Positions 52,345-59,240 of a DNA stretch of 64,000 nt are shown one piece after another. Source of the DNA: Chromera velia (Eukaryota > Sar > Chromeraceae); NCBI GenBank assembly GCA_018398765.1, contig JAHBMJ010002204.1, forward strand, positions 1 through 64,000. The letters are read 5' to 3'. How positions within the stretch are numbered: position 1 is the stretch's first letter; the number at the start of each line of letters is the position of its first letter. The notes under the pieces were generated by a model. The model saw only the letters and a list, made by a program, of their open reading frames with translations, made no database searches and was not told where the DNA came from. The position numbers and the translations under genes were made by a program.

Positions 52345-53435
52345 TTGTCTGCCTGTAAGAAAAGAAGGGAGAAGAAGAAACATGCAGTCTGTCTCTCTGC
52401 TTGCAGGTCAACGGAATGTGTGCAGGGGTAGACGTGCCCTCAAAGGTGGACTCTCGTTTGACCTCTCATTGTCTGGACGTGAGGGGAGCCTGGAGCTCTC
52501 TTCCTGGGAACGCCCTGGAGGGAGACGCGGACACTCTCGGACTGTCAATTCTCATGAGGATGCAGACAGCACACTGTCTCCGTGACTATGGGGACGGTGA
52601 GGGAAAAAAGTCGGGTCTGATGCGAGATCTGCGACTGGAGGTTTCGAAGGACGGCACAGAGGCCCGTTTCGCGTACAAGTGCTGTTTGTCTTCCAGGGAG
52701 TTCCTCATGGGCAGAAAGGCGGAGAAGAAACCCATCTACTCTTCTCGAAGTGCATGTGTTCCTGTGAGCAGGATGAGAGGGGCGGTCCCAGAGGGGTTGA
52801 ATTTCGGTTGCAATGGAGGGAACAGTGGGTATGCCCTGACGATGTTCACCTTCGAGCCCTGCGTACCGACTGAGTGGTGGCAGCCTCGTGGGTGGTTCAG
52901 GGCAGAGTTCACCTGCGCAGCTGCCGACTGGACGGCGCTGGATAGTGAGATGATTCCTGTCGCAGAGCAGAGAGAACTGCCCGTGGACGACACCCTGAAC
53001 GACTGTGAGGTTTTGCACCATACCTGTGAGGTCGGTCGGTCGGTCAAGCAGCCAGCCAGCCTGATGGGGGATAGAGGGAGATGGGGGCTGTCGAAGAGAG
53101 AGGGAGGAAGCACAGGGGAAACAAAGAGGATCGAGTGAAGGAGGCAAGAAGAGTGCATGAAATAACAAGAACTAGCGATAGTCTGTCTCTCTTTCTGTTT
53201 CTCTTTCTGTTTCTGGTCATTGAGTAGTGCAGAGTGTTTCAGTTTTTTTGCTTTTCCCCTCGGCTCCTTTCTTTCTTTCTCTCTTTCTTTGAGAAAGAGG
53301 AAGGGCCCTCTGCCATCCCGCCAACTCTTCACCCTGCGTCGCTTTGAATGATTTCTTTGTTCGTACCCGCATTTCTGCATGTCCACCAATCCCCTCTTTC
53401 AACCACCCTGCCTGCCCGCCTCTGTGTGTGTATGT

Positions 53436-53475
<40 letters not shown>

Positions 53476-54317
53476 ACTCGCCCAAGCGGGACCAAACTGA
53501 ATGGAAAGGACGCGTGTGAGGAGGCGCAGAAGTGTCGCACCTTCTGCGGCAAGGTGAAGGGCATGACCTGCCGCTTCCTTAAGCCACGGCGTAGGAGGAC
53601 AGCCACATCCTTCGTGGGCCAGAAGCACAGGGAGAGTATCGGCGAGAGAGGGTCTGTCGCTTTGGCGACTGTCATGCAGAAGCGAGAAGAGAGAAGCACA
53701 GAAATGTCGGGCTTCCACTTTCTCAGTCTGATGCGAGTCTCCAGAACCCCCCACGATCTCATGCAGCTGCTTAAATTGAAGGAGAAAGGAAAGGGGAGGA
53801 AAAAGGCCGGTCGGTCGAGACGAAATTTGAGAACTACACCTGCCCCTCCGTCCTCCCTGTCGAATTCTCTGGGTTCGGGGATTAGGAGTAAGTATCTGGC
53901 TGTAGCCGACGACTCAGGTGATTCTTCTGGTGGGACGGGAGACGACGATGACGATGGGGCCACTCAGGATGACTCGACGGTTGAGGGGGCGGAGGAGGAT
54001 GAAGAAGAAGAGGAAGGGGGAGAAGAGGATGAAGAGGAAGAGGAAGACGAGGAGACAACGATTGCGGGTGCCCTGTCGGGTGTCTTCTCTGCGAACCCCG
54101 CAGATTGGGGGGAGAACCTGAAGGATCTGTGGGAGAACACAAAAGCGTTGGGGAACGCAACAGCGGAGGCCTTCCAAGACTATTGGAACGAGACCGAATA
54201 CTACTTTAAGGAACTGAAAGAAAATTTCATGGAAGATCCTCTCGGAACTGCCATGGGGTTCTTTTCAGATACCTCGGGTCGGCCTGCCTCTCTGTGCTGT
54301 GGTGTTTTTTTTCTTCC

Positions 54318-54352
<35 letters not shown>

Positions 54353-54497
54353 CTTTCGGTCTCTGCCTCTGTTTGCTTTTTATGCGCATTGCTGTCATAG
54401 CGACCTTCGTTCGGCGCGCATGAAGCCCTTGGTGTATTTTTGCTTCTCTGATCCTTCTTCTCAGCATTGGGTCCTCCCTCCGTGTTTCTCTGATTGA

Positions 54498-54548
<51 letters not shown>

Positions 54549-55140
54549 TGTGTGTGAACTTGACGGATGATGCAGAATTTCTGGAAGGCACGGTGATTGG
54601 GGAGATTGCCGGGGAGGTGGGCACGCGGGCAAAGGACAAGCTCGACCAGGTGAAGGGAAGGGCGGTCGACAAACTGAAAGGACGGGAGGCGGGAGCGACG
54701 TATAAGATGCAGGTCAGGCAAACACCCGAAGAGGAAAGAAACAAAGGCCTCCGGGGAATAAAGGAAGGAAGAACAGAAGGTAGACTCCACTGTAAGAAGG
54801 CAAACACACAAAAAGAGAGAAAAAGCTTGATACATGCTTCTCAATGTATCCAAAAATTGGGAAAGGGTGCGAGAGAAAACAGGCAACGAAAAGGGGGAAG
54901 AGACGGAGCAAAGAACTACCTCTTTGCCTTTATCACCAGTGTGTACAACCTCTTCAAATATCTTCAATTGCGTTTGCTTCTTTTGTTCTCTCATTTTTCT
55001 GCCTTTTCTTCCCACGTCTCTTCTTTTCTTTTTCTGTTCGCATTTCTGAGTGACAGCAGCGTCGGGACACCCAGTCGACGTTTTGTTTGTGAATTGATGA
55101 CTGGTGGAGTTCGCTTGCATGCATGCATTTGTGTGTGTGC

Positions 55141-55177
<37 letters not shown>

Positions 55178-56240
55178 ACGTGTTGCTTGTGCAGAAGCTC
55201 CGAGAGGAGGGATTTGAGGGCACGGATGAGGAGCTGCAGGAGGAAGTGCGGAAGCAGTTGGCCAGAGAGAAGTTGACTGCGGAGAGGGACGCAATGGACA
55301 AGGAGGAGGCAAAGTCGAAGGGCGTCACCGTGGAGCAGCTGCGAAAGGACAAGGCGCGTGAGATGGGTCTGTCTCCTGCTGCGTACATGGAGAGGATGAA
55401 CGAGGAAGACGACCAGACCCACCTGCAGAACGAGGAGGCCATCGCCCTGAAGAAACAGACAGAGCAAGCAGCCGAAGAAGCGAAACAGCAGAAGCTCGAT
55501 GCGCGGGCGCAGGAATTGATGGTCGGTCAGTTGATGCACGGGAGTTTGCTGTCTCCCCTGTTCTCTGGCTCACTTTTCGGAGTTTTTTCTCTCTCTTCAC
55601 AGGATGTCAACCCACTGACGCATGCGGAACATGAGAAGCGGCATCGGTCCATGCTGGCGCGTTTTCACTTATAAGCTTCACTTCTTTTCTCGAGACTCTA
55701 GATTTGGCTTCTGCAGATTCCTTCCTGGTCCTTCTGGCTTGAGTTCGTTGTCTTTTTTCCTTTATCTTTTTTGATCCATTGCGGTCGATCTGTAGTGAGA
55801 CTTTCTGTGCCTGTCTGGTCTCTCATCCTTTCTCCCTTTCTCTCGGGTGCTTGCGCCAGACAAAGAACGGTCTGACAGAAATGGAAGCGAGGCAGGAGGC
55901 TGAGGACGAGGCGGCGCGGGTCGCCACAGCCGCAGATGAAGCGGCAGCGAAGAAGAAAGGAGAACTGAACAAGCTCCCACAGGCAGACCGGGAGAGACTT
56001 GCAAAGGAAGGGGGTTACGCTACGGGTGAGTCTTCGTTCGTTCATTTCTTTCCTCTTCGTCCCAGAGTCCCTTAATTATTCGCCACATGCACTCCTCCAT
56101 GCATGCTCCCGATTTTTTCCCTCTCCCGCCACTCTTTCTTTCTTTCTTCCTTTCTTTCTTTCCTTCTTTCTTTCTTTCTTTCTTTGCGCGGCAGATGGAG
56201 AGCGTGAGGCAGGTATGAATGAAGTCTTCTCTCTCCTGTC

Positions 56241-56282
<42 letters not shown>

Positions 56283-59240
56283 GAGATGCGTGATGTCGCC
56301 ATGAATGAAGCAGACGGAAAGATGAAAGGAATCATGTGGTTCACCATTTTCCTTCCATTTGACATGCTGAATTATCCCTGTTGTTTTTTCTGCTTGTGCC
56401 TACGCCGTTCAAATGCAAACAAGTCCCACGCATTTTTGTTTTCCACCTTTAAAAACAAATAGTTAAAGGAGTGAACGAAGCAGGAAAGGAAAGGGAAGCA
56501 AGGGCCGAACGAAAAGGAATTAATGCGTGCTTGCAGTCGAAGAGTGGGAGGCAGACGAAGCAAAGAAGTCGAGCGAGGAGGCGGAGAGGACACAGAAGCT
56601 CGACGAAGATCTCGCTGCTGCGCGTGCAAAGCGAGACGGCGTATCAAAAGAGGATGCCTTGAAGCAGATTCACGAAGAAAAGGCGAGCGGGAAGACGCAG
56701 GCAGAGCTGGACGAGGAGTGGAAGAATAAGAAGGATGCCGAGACTACAGAAAGGCTCCGACAGTTGGAGGCTGCTGACGAATACAATGCAAAGAAGGCCG
56801 GAATGTGAGTCGATCAGTCAACGCATTAATTCGCAATTAGTCTCTCTCTCTTTACTCTCGCTACTCCTTCTTCGCTGAGCCATGAGTTGTGCAAGTTTGC
56901 CCACACTCCTTTCTTCTCGGGGATCTGGGAAAGTTTGCTTGGTTGTCTTCGTGTCACAAGCTCTTTCTACCGTCCGAGAATGCGCATGCGTGTGTGCGTG
57001 TGTGTCCCAGTCAGGGCCCTCCCCTCCCCTCCACTTCCCTCCCCACATGCATGCTTCCTCTCTCCTGAGTAGAACAGTGCATGGATGGATGAGCATGGGT
57101 TGATGTGGCCCGGCAGGCACACATTGTTGTCAGCGTTCTTTTCACTCACTTTTCTGCTGATTCTCCCTTTTCACTCCTTCCTTGAAGTCCCGTCGAGGAG
57201 TACCGGACCCAAGAGGCTGCCAAGCAAAACCCCGCGTGCGGTGCCACCAATGCCGAGGCCTGCCTGAAGACGAGACGAACAGAAGAAATCTTCAACAAAA
57301 TGGAAGAGAGAGAGACGGCCTACAGGCAGGAGACTCGCGAAGCCAGACTCAAAAAAGCCTTCGAGGATAAAATAGCTACTGCGGTAGGTCTTTCCCTCAC
57401 TGTGTCAATTTCTTTCTTGCAACACATGGAGCCTGAAGGGTGTCGTTCTTGCATGTGACGCCTAAACAGTGCTCAAAATGAAAAGCCGACTTGTCAGCCT
57501 TAATTGAGACAAGAAAATCTGTTGTGAAGTGCAAATATGTGCATCCATCCAGCCTTCCAATCTATCCAGGCGCAATTTCAATCTTCTCAGCTCGTTTCCA
57601 ACGTGGGGTGTTTTTCTTTGTATGCAGACTGCTGACGCAGAAAAGGCCGCTCGGGTGTCTGAGGCGAGTGCCGACGCCACCGCCGCGTCCTCGCCGTCTG
57701 ACGAGACAGACACAGAAAAGGACAAACCCGCGTCTGGGGCGGGTGACTTGACCCCTAGAGAGGAGGCGATTGCGGAAGAGAAGTTGAAGGAGGCGGAGGA
57801 GGCGCCCACGGCAGCCCCCATGAGTGAGGAAGACAGTAAGGCGTTGGGAGAAGAGATGAAGAAGAGTGAAGAATGGGAGAAGGAAAAGGTAGAAAAGGAG
57901 ACTGAAAGAAAGCAGGACGAGGTCAAGGAAAGTTATGCTTTTGAGAGTGCGATGGGAAAGAAGGATGACGATGACGACAAGAACAAAGACAAGAAGAAGG
58001 ACGAGAACGACTCGGACGATAATGACGATTCGAAAAAGAAACAGACAGGAGGAGGAGATGACGAAGATGATGACAAGAAGACGAAGAGTGGGACCACAAC
58101 GAATGACAAAGACCAGGGCACAAAGACCAAAAAGACCACCAGCAGCTCCGCAGGAGGAGATGGAGGGGACGACAAATCTTCTCGAAAGCGATCAGACTCG
58201 ACTCCTGGGTAGGTGGGTGGGTGGATGGGTCTGTTCTTCGCTGTCTGCTCTTTCTTTCTTTTTATTCTGGTTCTGTCGGTTTGTGTCTGCTTCAAGTTTG
58301 CGCGCTTCGAGAGGACATGCAGAGCTTTTCTCGATGCATCGTTATACAAATAGTGCAGGACAAAGAGAGTCATGAGTGATCGTGTGAAAGGGAATGATTG
58401 CCACGATATTTTGTTTTTTTGATCCATCTGGAGGCGCCTCGTTGCTTTTCTCTTTTTTGTCCTTTCCCTCACTTCCTCCCTCGTGTTTTTCTTGTTCTGT
58501 GCGAGAACGAAAGGGAGAGTAGATAATGTCATTCATGCTTTCGTTCCTTTGAATCGTTGACTGTCTTGTTTGCCCTTTCTGCAGCTACCAGAGGGACACG
58601 GTGTCCTCGAAGGCCAAGCAGAAGGACAAGGTGACCTCTTCCTCGACCAAGAAGAAGGGAGGCGGGGGGTCTGGGGGAAGCAAGAAGAAGGGAGGCAAGG
58701 GCGGAGGGGGAGGCGGAAAGTCAAGGAAGACAGGGAGGGCGTCTTCGTCGTCGTGCAGAAAGAAGAAACTCCTGTCAGTCTGGTTTTCTCTGCCTTTGTA
58801 AAGCGAGTGTTGTCTTGGCAGTTTTTTTCATTGCGTGTCGGTACACGTGACTTGGTGGGGTGCGTGAGATAGAGAGAAACACGACAATTGGAGAGTGTGT
58901 GCAAGGCAAAAGCAACGAGGGCTCTAGAGCAGTTGCAAGACGAGAAATCAGGAGACTGCCGTGGGATGGATGGATGGTGGGTTGCTTTCTGAATGTGAAA
59001 AAAAAAAGTTTGCACTGGTTGTGATATCAATTGATGGCTTGAAAGAGTCGGCCCCTGTAGATGGTTGGGGGGTCCTCTTCTTTTCTTATTCAGTCACTGC
59101 TTCCCTGGTTTTCCTTTCAACTGTGTGATCTTTCTGCGGTGTGAAATGTGAGTGCCTGCAGGCAAATGGACAGCAAAAAGAAGACCGTGAGGGGACAACA
59201 GCGTCACCCGTCGTTTCTCCAATTCCCTGACTTCTGTTAG
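7359..59240 (+). CDS. Giant secreted multidomain lectin/TSP1/Cys-module protein, 89 exons
   Basis: Predicted secreted protein of about 8,360 residues. I placed 89 exons, each with an AG acceptor and GT donor, that keep one open frame across 88 junctions; the summed coding length divides by three. The start (7359) is chosen for its signal peptide ([20 protein letters not shown]). The stop is TAG at 59238-59240. Domain order by approximate residue: Cys-rich with CCxCGGG to 350; Ig-like to 650; PAN-like to 1100; helical to 2650; small-exon region to 3050; Pro-rich and helical to 4800; Cys modules to 7440, with a C-type lectin (about 5300-5410), two SUEL-type lectins (about 5740-6050), TSP1 (about 6680-6730) and a third SUEL-type domain (about 6890-7000); charged tail to the end. 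No membrane span is seen. It could be a coat, adhesive or matrix protein. Splitting into more than one gene is possible but no internal start with a signal peptide was found. Confidence 0.75.
8802..10932 (+). CDS. Giant gene exons 3-7: beta-rich segment
   Basis: Exons 8802-8899, 9338-9738, 9941-10028, 10302-10433 and 10750-10932. The translated sequence is beta-type, with few Cys ([30 protein letters not shown]). A Gly/Ala-rich low-complexity stretch lies near 9365-9470. It continues the Ig-like region begun in exon 2, but no named family is recognised. Exons 6 and 7 are both phase 0 at each end. Confidence 0.7.
11122..14086 (+). CDS. Giant gene exons 8-14: PAN/apple-like Cys modules
   Basis: Exons 11122-11342, 11646-11770, 12068-12268, 12460-12669, 12898-13112, 13424-13648, 13929-14086. 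Exon 8 has [18 protein letters not shown] followed by a Tyr-bearing strand. Exons 13-14 have [18 protein letters not shown], then CMMFSRC and [12 protein letters not shown]. The spacing C-x3-C-x5-C followed by a hydrophobic core resembles PAN/apple domains, which bind protein or sugar in apicomplexan microneme proteins. The match is by eye and weak. Exon 12 contains an acidic linker. Confidence 0.6.
14335..18736 (+). CDS. Giant gene exons 15-23: amphipathic helical region
   Basis: Exons 14335-14533, 14892-15578, 15920-16038, 16298-16505, 16956-17030, 17213-17368, 17548-17886, 18244-18396, 18605-18736. The protein is mostly amphipathic helix (for example [54 protein letters not shown]), with almost no Cys until exon 23. 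Exon 16 includes an acidic run near 15190-15240. Nearly all exons are phase 0 at both ends, as expected of shuffled or duplicated helical units. No known family was recognised. Confidence 0.7.
18004..18080. repeat. 34-bp minisatellite in intron 21
   Basis: Two exact copies of a 34-base unit starting CTTTCATCTGACACC (18004-18037 and 18038-18071), with a third partial copy of nine bases. Confidence 0.9.
19015..20214 (+). CDS. Giant gene exon 24: 400-codon exon of unknown fold
   Basis: A single phase-0 exon of exactly 1,200 bases. The first part has four Cys within [14 protein letters not shown] and [10 protein letters not shown] and may be a small disulfide domain. The remainder is Ser/Thr/Gly-rich, then helical with basic residues ([19 protein letters not shown]). 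The frame stays open past the donor (GTCAGAAG) to a TGA at 20280, so the exon end is chosen because exon 25 then joins in phase. No known family is recognised. Confidence 0.7.
20542..23782 (+). CDS. Giant gene exons 25-31: second helical region
   Basis: Exons 20542-20712, 20969-21199, 21434-21670, 22031-22239, 22456-22654, 23096-23314, 23669-23782. Translations are helical, with hydrophobic faces: [70 protein letters not shown]. The hydrophobic stretches in exons 29 and 30 are too broken to call membrane spans with confidence, though membrane contact or a lipid-facing bundle is possible. The style resembles exons 15-23. Confidence 0.7.
21765..21895. repeat. Pyrimidine-rich microsatellite tract
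   Basis: T/C-rich, with TTTC and TC units and T runs, inside the intron between exons 27 and 28. Confidence 0.85.
24040..29683 (+). CDS. Giant gene exons 32-43: run of very small exons
   Basis: Exons 24040-24115, 24588-24650, 25097-25175, 25474-25578, 26479-26571, 26979-27065, 27214-27297, 27688-27924, 28634-28764, 29022-29154, 29395-29471, 29663-29683. Only about 1.2 kb of coding sequence is spread over 5.6 kb of repeat-filled introns. Text such as [35 protein letters not shown] and [16 protein letters not shown] has paired Cys and aromatic residues, and exons 39-40 resemble a third PAN-like module. Exon 43 is only 21 bases. Single small exons are the weakest part of the model, but each was required to join in phase on both sides. 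Confidence 0.55.
24189..24272. repeat. Microsatellite (TC)n then (TG)n
   Basis: A compound dinucleotide run in the intron between exons 32 and 33. Confidence 0.95.
26156..26467. repeat. Large (GTCT)n / (TCTCTG)n / (TG)n array
   Basis: Over 300 bases of GTCT, TCTCTG and TG units, interrupted at 26191-26226 by a purine-rich element that recurs in three other introns. The array ends 12 bases before the acceptor of exon 36. Confidence 0.95.
26191..26226. repeat. Purine-rich intronic element, copy A
   Basis: Reads CATGAAGAAAAGAAGGGAG and on to GAAACATATAG, flanked on both sides by GTCTGTCT units. Similar copies lie at 27956-27998, 28182-28220 and 52355-52390. Confidence 0.7.
27956..27998. repeat. 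Purine-rich intronic element, copy B
   Basis: A near-identical purine core (AAGGGAGAAGAAGAAACATA) flanked by GTCTGTCT on the left and TAGTCTGTC on the right, close behind the donor of exon 39. Confidence 0.7.
28182..28220. repeat. Purine-rich intronic element, copy C
   Basis: A more diverged copy (CATGAAGAAGAGGAGGAAA then GAAACCATA) between TTTGTCTGT and GCCTGTCTG, in the same intron as copy B. Confidence 0.6.
29767..31737 (+). CDS. Giant gene exons 44-46: first Cys modules and Pro-rich linker
   Basis: Exons 29767-30206, 30571-31005, 31206-31737. Exon 44 begins [14 protein letters not shown] and continues to YTCAL, the first clear copy of the repeated Cys module. Exon 45 has [17 protein letters not shown] and RKCCAVSS, a second copy. 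Exon 46 holds a Pro/Lys/Glu-rich linker ([19 protein letters not shown]) and ends acidic. The exon 44 start frame differs from another frame that is also open here; the chosen one joins exon 43 in phase and stays open for 440 bases. Confidence 0.7.
31986..33024 (+). CDS. Giant gene exon 47: 346-codon helical/Cys exon
   Basis: Starts [18 protein letters not shown]. It contains long helices ([53 protein letters not shown]) with scattered Cys pairs such as CDISC, and a Ser-rich stretch. No known family is recognised. The C-terminal end ([10 protein letters not shown]) feeds into the long coiled-coil exon. Confidence 0.75.
33328..36156 (+). CDS. Giant gene exon 48: 943-codon helical exon
   Basis: By far the largest exon, at 2,829 bases. 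From its start to about 34100 it is a strongly charged coiled coil (for example [35 protein letters not shown]). Helical and Ser-rich segments follow. The last 200 residues contain two degenerate Cys modules, including [15 protein letters not shown] and [15 protein letters not shown]. The exon ends in the donor run GTCAGTCAGTCAG. An intron-free block this size, amid exons averaging under 300 bases, may be a recent fusion or retro-copied insertion, but nothing proves it. Confidence 0.8.
36521..39079 (+). CDS. Giant gene exons 49-53: tandem Cys modules
   Basis: Exons 36521-36797, 37053-37215, 37448-37974, 38229-38664, 39017-39079. Recognisable module pieces are [13 protein letters not shown] with [34 protein letters not shown] with FIYTCC; and [17 protein letters not shown] with STYEC. 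Modules cross exon borders, often with the split directly after the GF core. The spacing between the CP core and the aromatic-Cys end is about 30-60 residues. This is an extracellular disulfide-rich repeat of unknown name; binding function is guesswork. Confidence 0.7.
39462..40015 (+). CDS. Giant gene exons 54-55: C-type lectin domain
   Basis: Exons 39462-39605 and 39803-40015, joined in phase 1. The N-terminal half ([20 protein letters not shown]) matches the first helix of C-type lectins. The second half has [20 protein letters not shown], including the EPN calcium/mannose motif, then NDLPC and AAICD at the end. All four core Cys appear present. EPN predicts mannose-type, calcium-dependent sugar binding by analogy with animal lectins. 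The canonical WND triad lacks its Trp here, having only ND. Confidence 0.85.
40022..40055. repeat. (TG)n run
   Basis: A dinucleotide run directly at the 5' end of the intron after exon 55. Confidence 0.9.
40313..41932 (+). CDS. Giant gene exons 56-59: Cys modules
   Basis: Exons 40313-40618, 40873-41072, 41456-41552, 41784-41932. Exon 56 has [15 protein letters not shown], the cleanest example of the module core. Exon 57 has VRLAYKCC, its usual end, and [10 protein letters not shown], the start of the next copy, which continues in exon 58 (SFKVEEC, RFSYVC). Intron 57 begins GTAGGTTCGTCGG followed by a GTTG repeat. Confidence 0.7.
42324..43647 (+). CDS. Giant gene exons 60-61: two SUEL-type (galactose-binding) lectin domains
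   Basis: Exons 42324-43112 and 43274-43647. The first domain runs from [16 protein letters not shown] through [15 protein letters not shown] to [14 protein letters not shown] and TFRC. The second runs from [15 protein letters not shown] across the intron to [10 protein letters not shown] and FFGVDPYP, then VEVHFVC. This matches the D-galactoside/L-rhamnose-binding SUEL family layout: an early Cys, a mid C-x-x-x-x-x-C pair, and a final short strand ending in Cys. Latrophilins and sea-urchin egg lectin carry the same domain. Two Cys-module copies precede them in exon 60 ([10 protein letters not shown]). Confidence 0.75.
43928..47811 (+). CDS. Giant gene exons 62-69: Cys modules and Ser-rich linker
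   Basis: Exons 43928-44094, 44347-44934, 45296-45406, 45618-46077, 46370-46542, 46823-46939, 47307-47409, 47708-47811. Copies of the module include [31 protein letters not shown] ending [23 protein letters not shown] ending [19 protein letters not shown] ending WEC, and [15 protein letters not shown] ending YVFKCC. Exon 65 carries a Ser/Glu-rich linker with no Cys. A poly-Pro frame at 47461-47520 was excluded because exon 68 joins exon 69 in phase without it. Confidence 0.7.
48072..48861 (+). CDS. Giant gene exons 70-71: thrombospondin type 1 repeat
   Basis: Exons 48072-48138 and 48385-48861. Exon 71 includes [16 protein letters not shown], then [16 protein letters not shown] and ACQEKC. That is the W-x-x-W-x-x-C motif, the R-layer strand and six Cys of a TSP1 repeat. 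In apicomplexan adhesins these Trp are often C-mannosylated and the domain binds glycans. A further Cys module ([19 protein letters not shown]) follows in the same exon. Confidence 0.85.
49221..51173 (+). CDS. Giant gene exons 72-76: third SUEL-type lectin domain and Cys modules
   Basis: Exons 49221-49335, 49648-49786, 49947-50082, 50339-50690, 51038-51173. Exons 73-75 give [19 protein letters not shown], then [18 protein letters not shown], then [15 protein letters not shown], a full SUEL-type layout split by two introns. Exon 75 ends with [10 protein letters not shown] and exon 76 continues GYKVKAC to FVYKC, a complete Cys module with an intron between the core halves. Confidence 0.75.
51308..51371. 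repeat. Microsatellite (TC)n then (TG)n
   Basis: A compound dinucleotide run in the intron between exons 76 and 77. A similar run lies at 51688-51750 after exon 77. Confidence 0.95.
51467..53030 (+). CDS. Giant gene exons 77-79: last Cys modules
   Basis: Exons 51467-51616, 51884-52041, 52407-53030. Exon 77 has [19 protein letters not shown]. Exon 79 has [11 protein letters not shown], then [19 protein letters not shown] and FRAEFTC. Exon 78 is a Cys-free helical linker ([17 protein letters not shown]). Exon 79 ends in a GTCGGTCGG donor run. Confidence 0.7.
52258..52345. repeat. (GTCT)n then (TC)n tract
   Basis: A tetranucleotide then dinucleotide tract in the intron before exon 79. Confidence 0.95.
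52355..52390. repeat. Purine-rich intronic element, copy D
   Basis: The core AAGAAAAGAAGGGAGAAGAA then GAAACATGCAG lies between GCCTGT and GTCTGTCTC, just before exon 79 and about 24 kb from the other copies. Confidence 0.7.
53424..53474. repeat. (TG)n run abutting an acceptor
   Basis: A TG run continuing directly into the TGCAG acceptor of exon 80. Confidence 0.9.
53476..54277 (+). CDS. Giant gene exon 80: basic then acidic linker
   Basis: One exon of 802 bases. A short Cys segment ([20 protein letters not shown]) leads into an Arg/Lys-rich stretch, then about 60 residues dominated by Asp and Glu (53930-54060), then a helical end ([18 protein letters not shown]). The acidic run suggests cation binding or an unstructured spacer. 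This marks the switch from Cys modules to a charged C-terminal region. Confidence 0.75.
54318..54352. repeat. (TG)n run
   Basis: A dinucleotide run in the intron after exon 80. The same intron ends with a (TC)n(TG)n tract at 54500-54556. Confidence 0.9.
54576..58208 (+). CDS. Giant gene exons 81-87: charged helical C-terminal region
   Basis: Exons 54576-54712, 55195-55521, 55860-56025, 56195-56212 (18 bases), 56537-56804, 57188-57383, 57628-58208. The protein is Glu/Lys/Ala-rich single-helix or coiled-coil text ([57 protein letters not shown]), and in exon 87 low-complexity acidic and Lys clusters. The acceptor of exon 86 is AAG rather than CAG. An alternative exon at 55603-55674 would end the protein early. 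No known family is recognised. Confidence 0.65.
55142..55178. repeat. (TG)n run
   Basis: A dinucleotide run just before the acceptor of exon 82. Confidence 0.9.
55603..55674 (+). CDS. Possible alternative terminal exon of the giant gene
   Basis: After acceptor TTCACAG the frame set by exon 82 reads [14 protein letters not shown] and on to a TAA at 55672. It joins exon 82 in phase. Used, it would end the protein about 475 residues early. Skipped, exon 82 joins the exon at 55860 in phase and the frame continues. Both cannot be in the same transcript, because no in-phase donor was found within it. Confidence 0.35.
   Translation, partial: DVNPLTHAEHEKRHRSMLARFHL
56135..56187. repeat. (TTTC)n tract
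   Basis: A tetranucleotide pyrimidine run before the 18-base exon 84. A (TC)n run follows that exon at 56238-56280. Confidence 0.9.
58585..59240 (+). CDS. Giant gene exons 88-89: Lys/Gly-rich tail and stop
   Basis: Exons 58585-58773 and 59162-59240. Exon 88 is Lys, Ser and Gly only in long stretches ([20 protein letters not shown]). If its donor (GTCAGTC) is ignored, the frame stops at TAA 58799-58801. If used, exon 89 joins in phase, adds about 25 residues ([15 protein letters not shown]) and stops at TAG 59238. Either end is possible, and both give a basic C terminus likely to bind polyanions. Confidence 0.55.
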
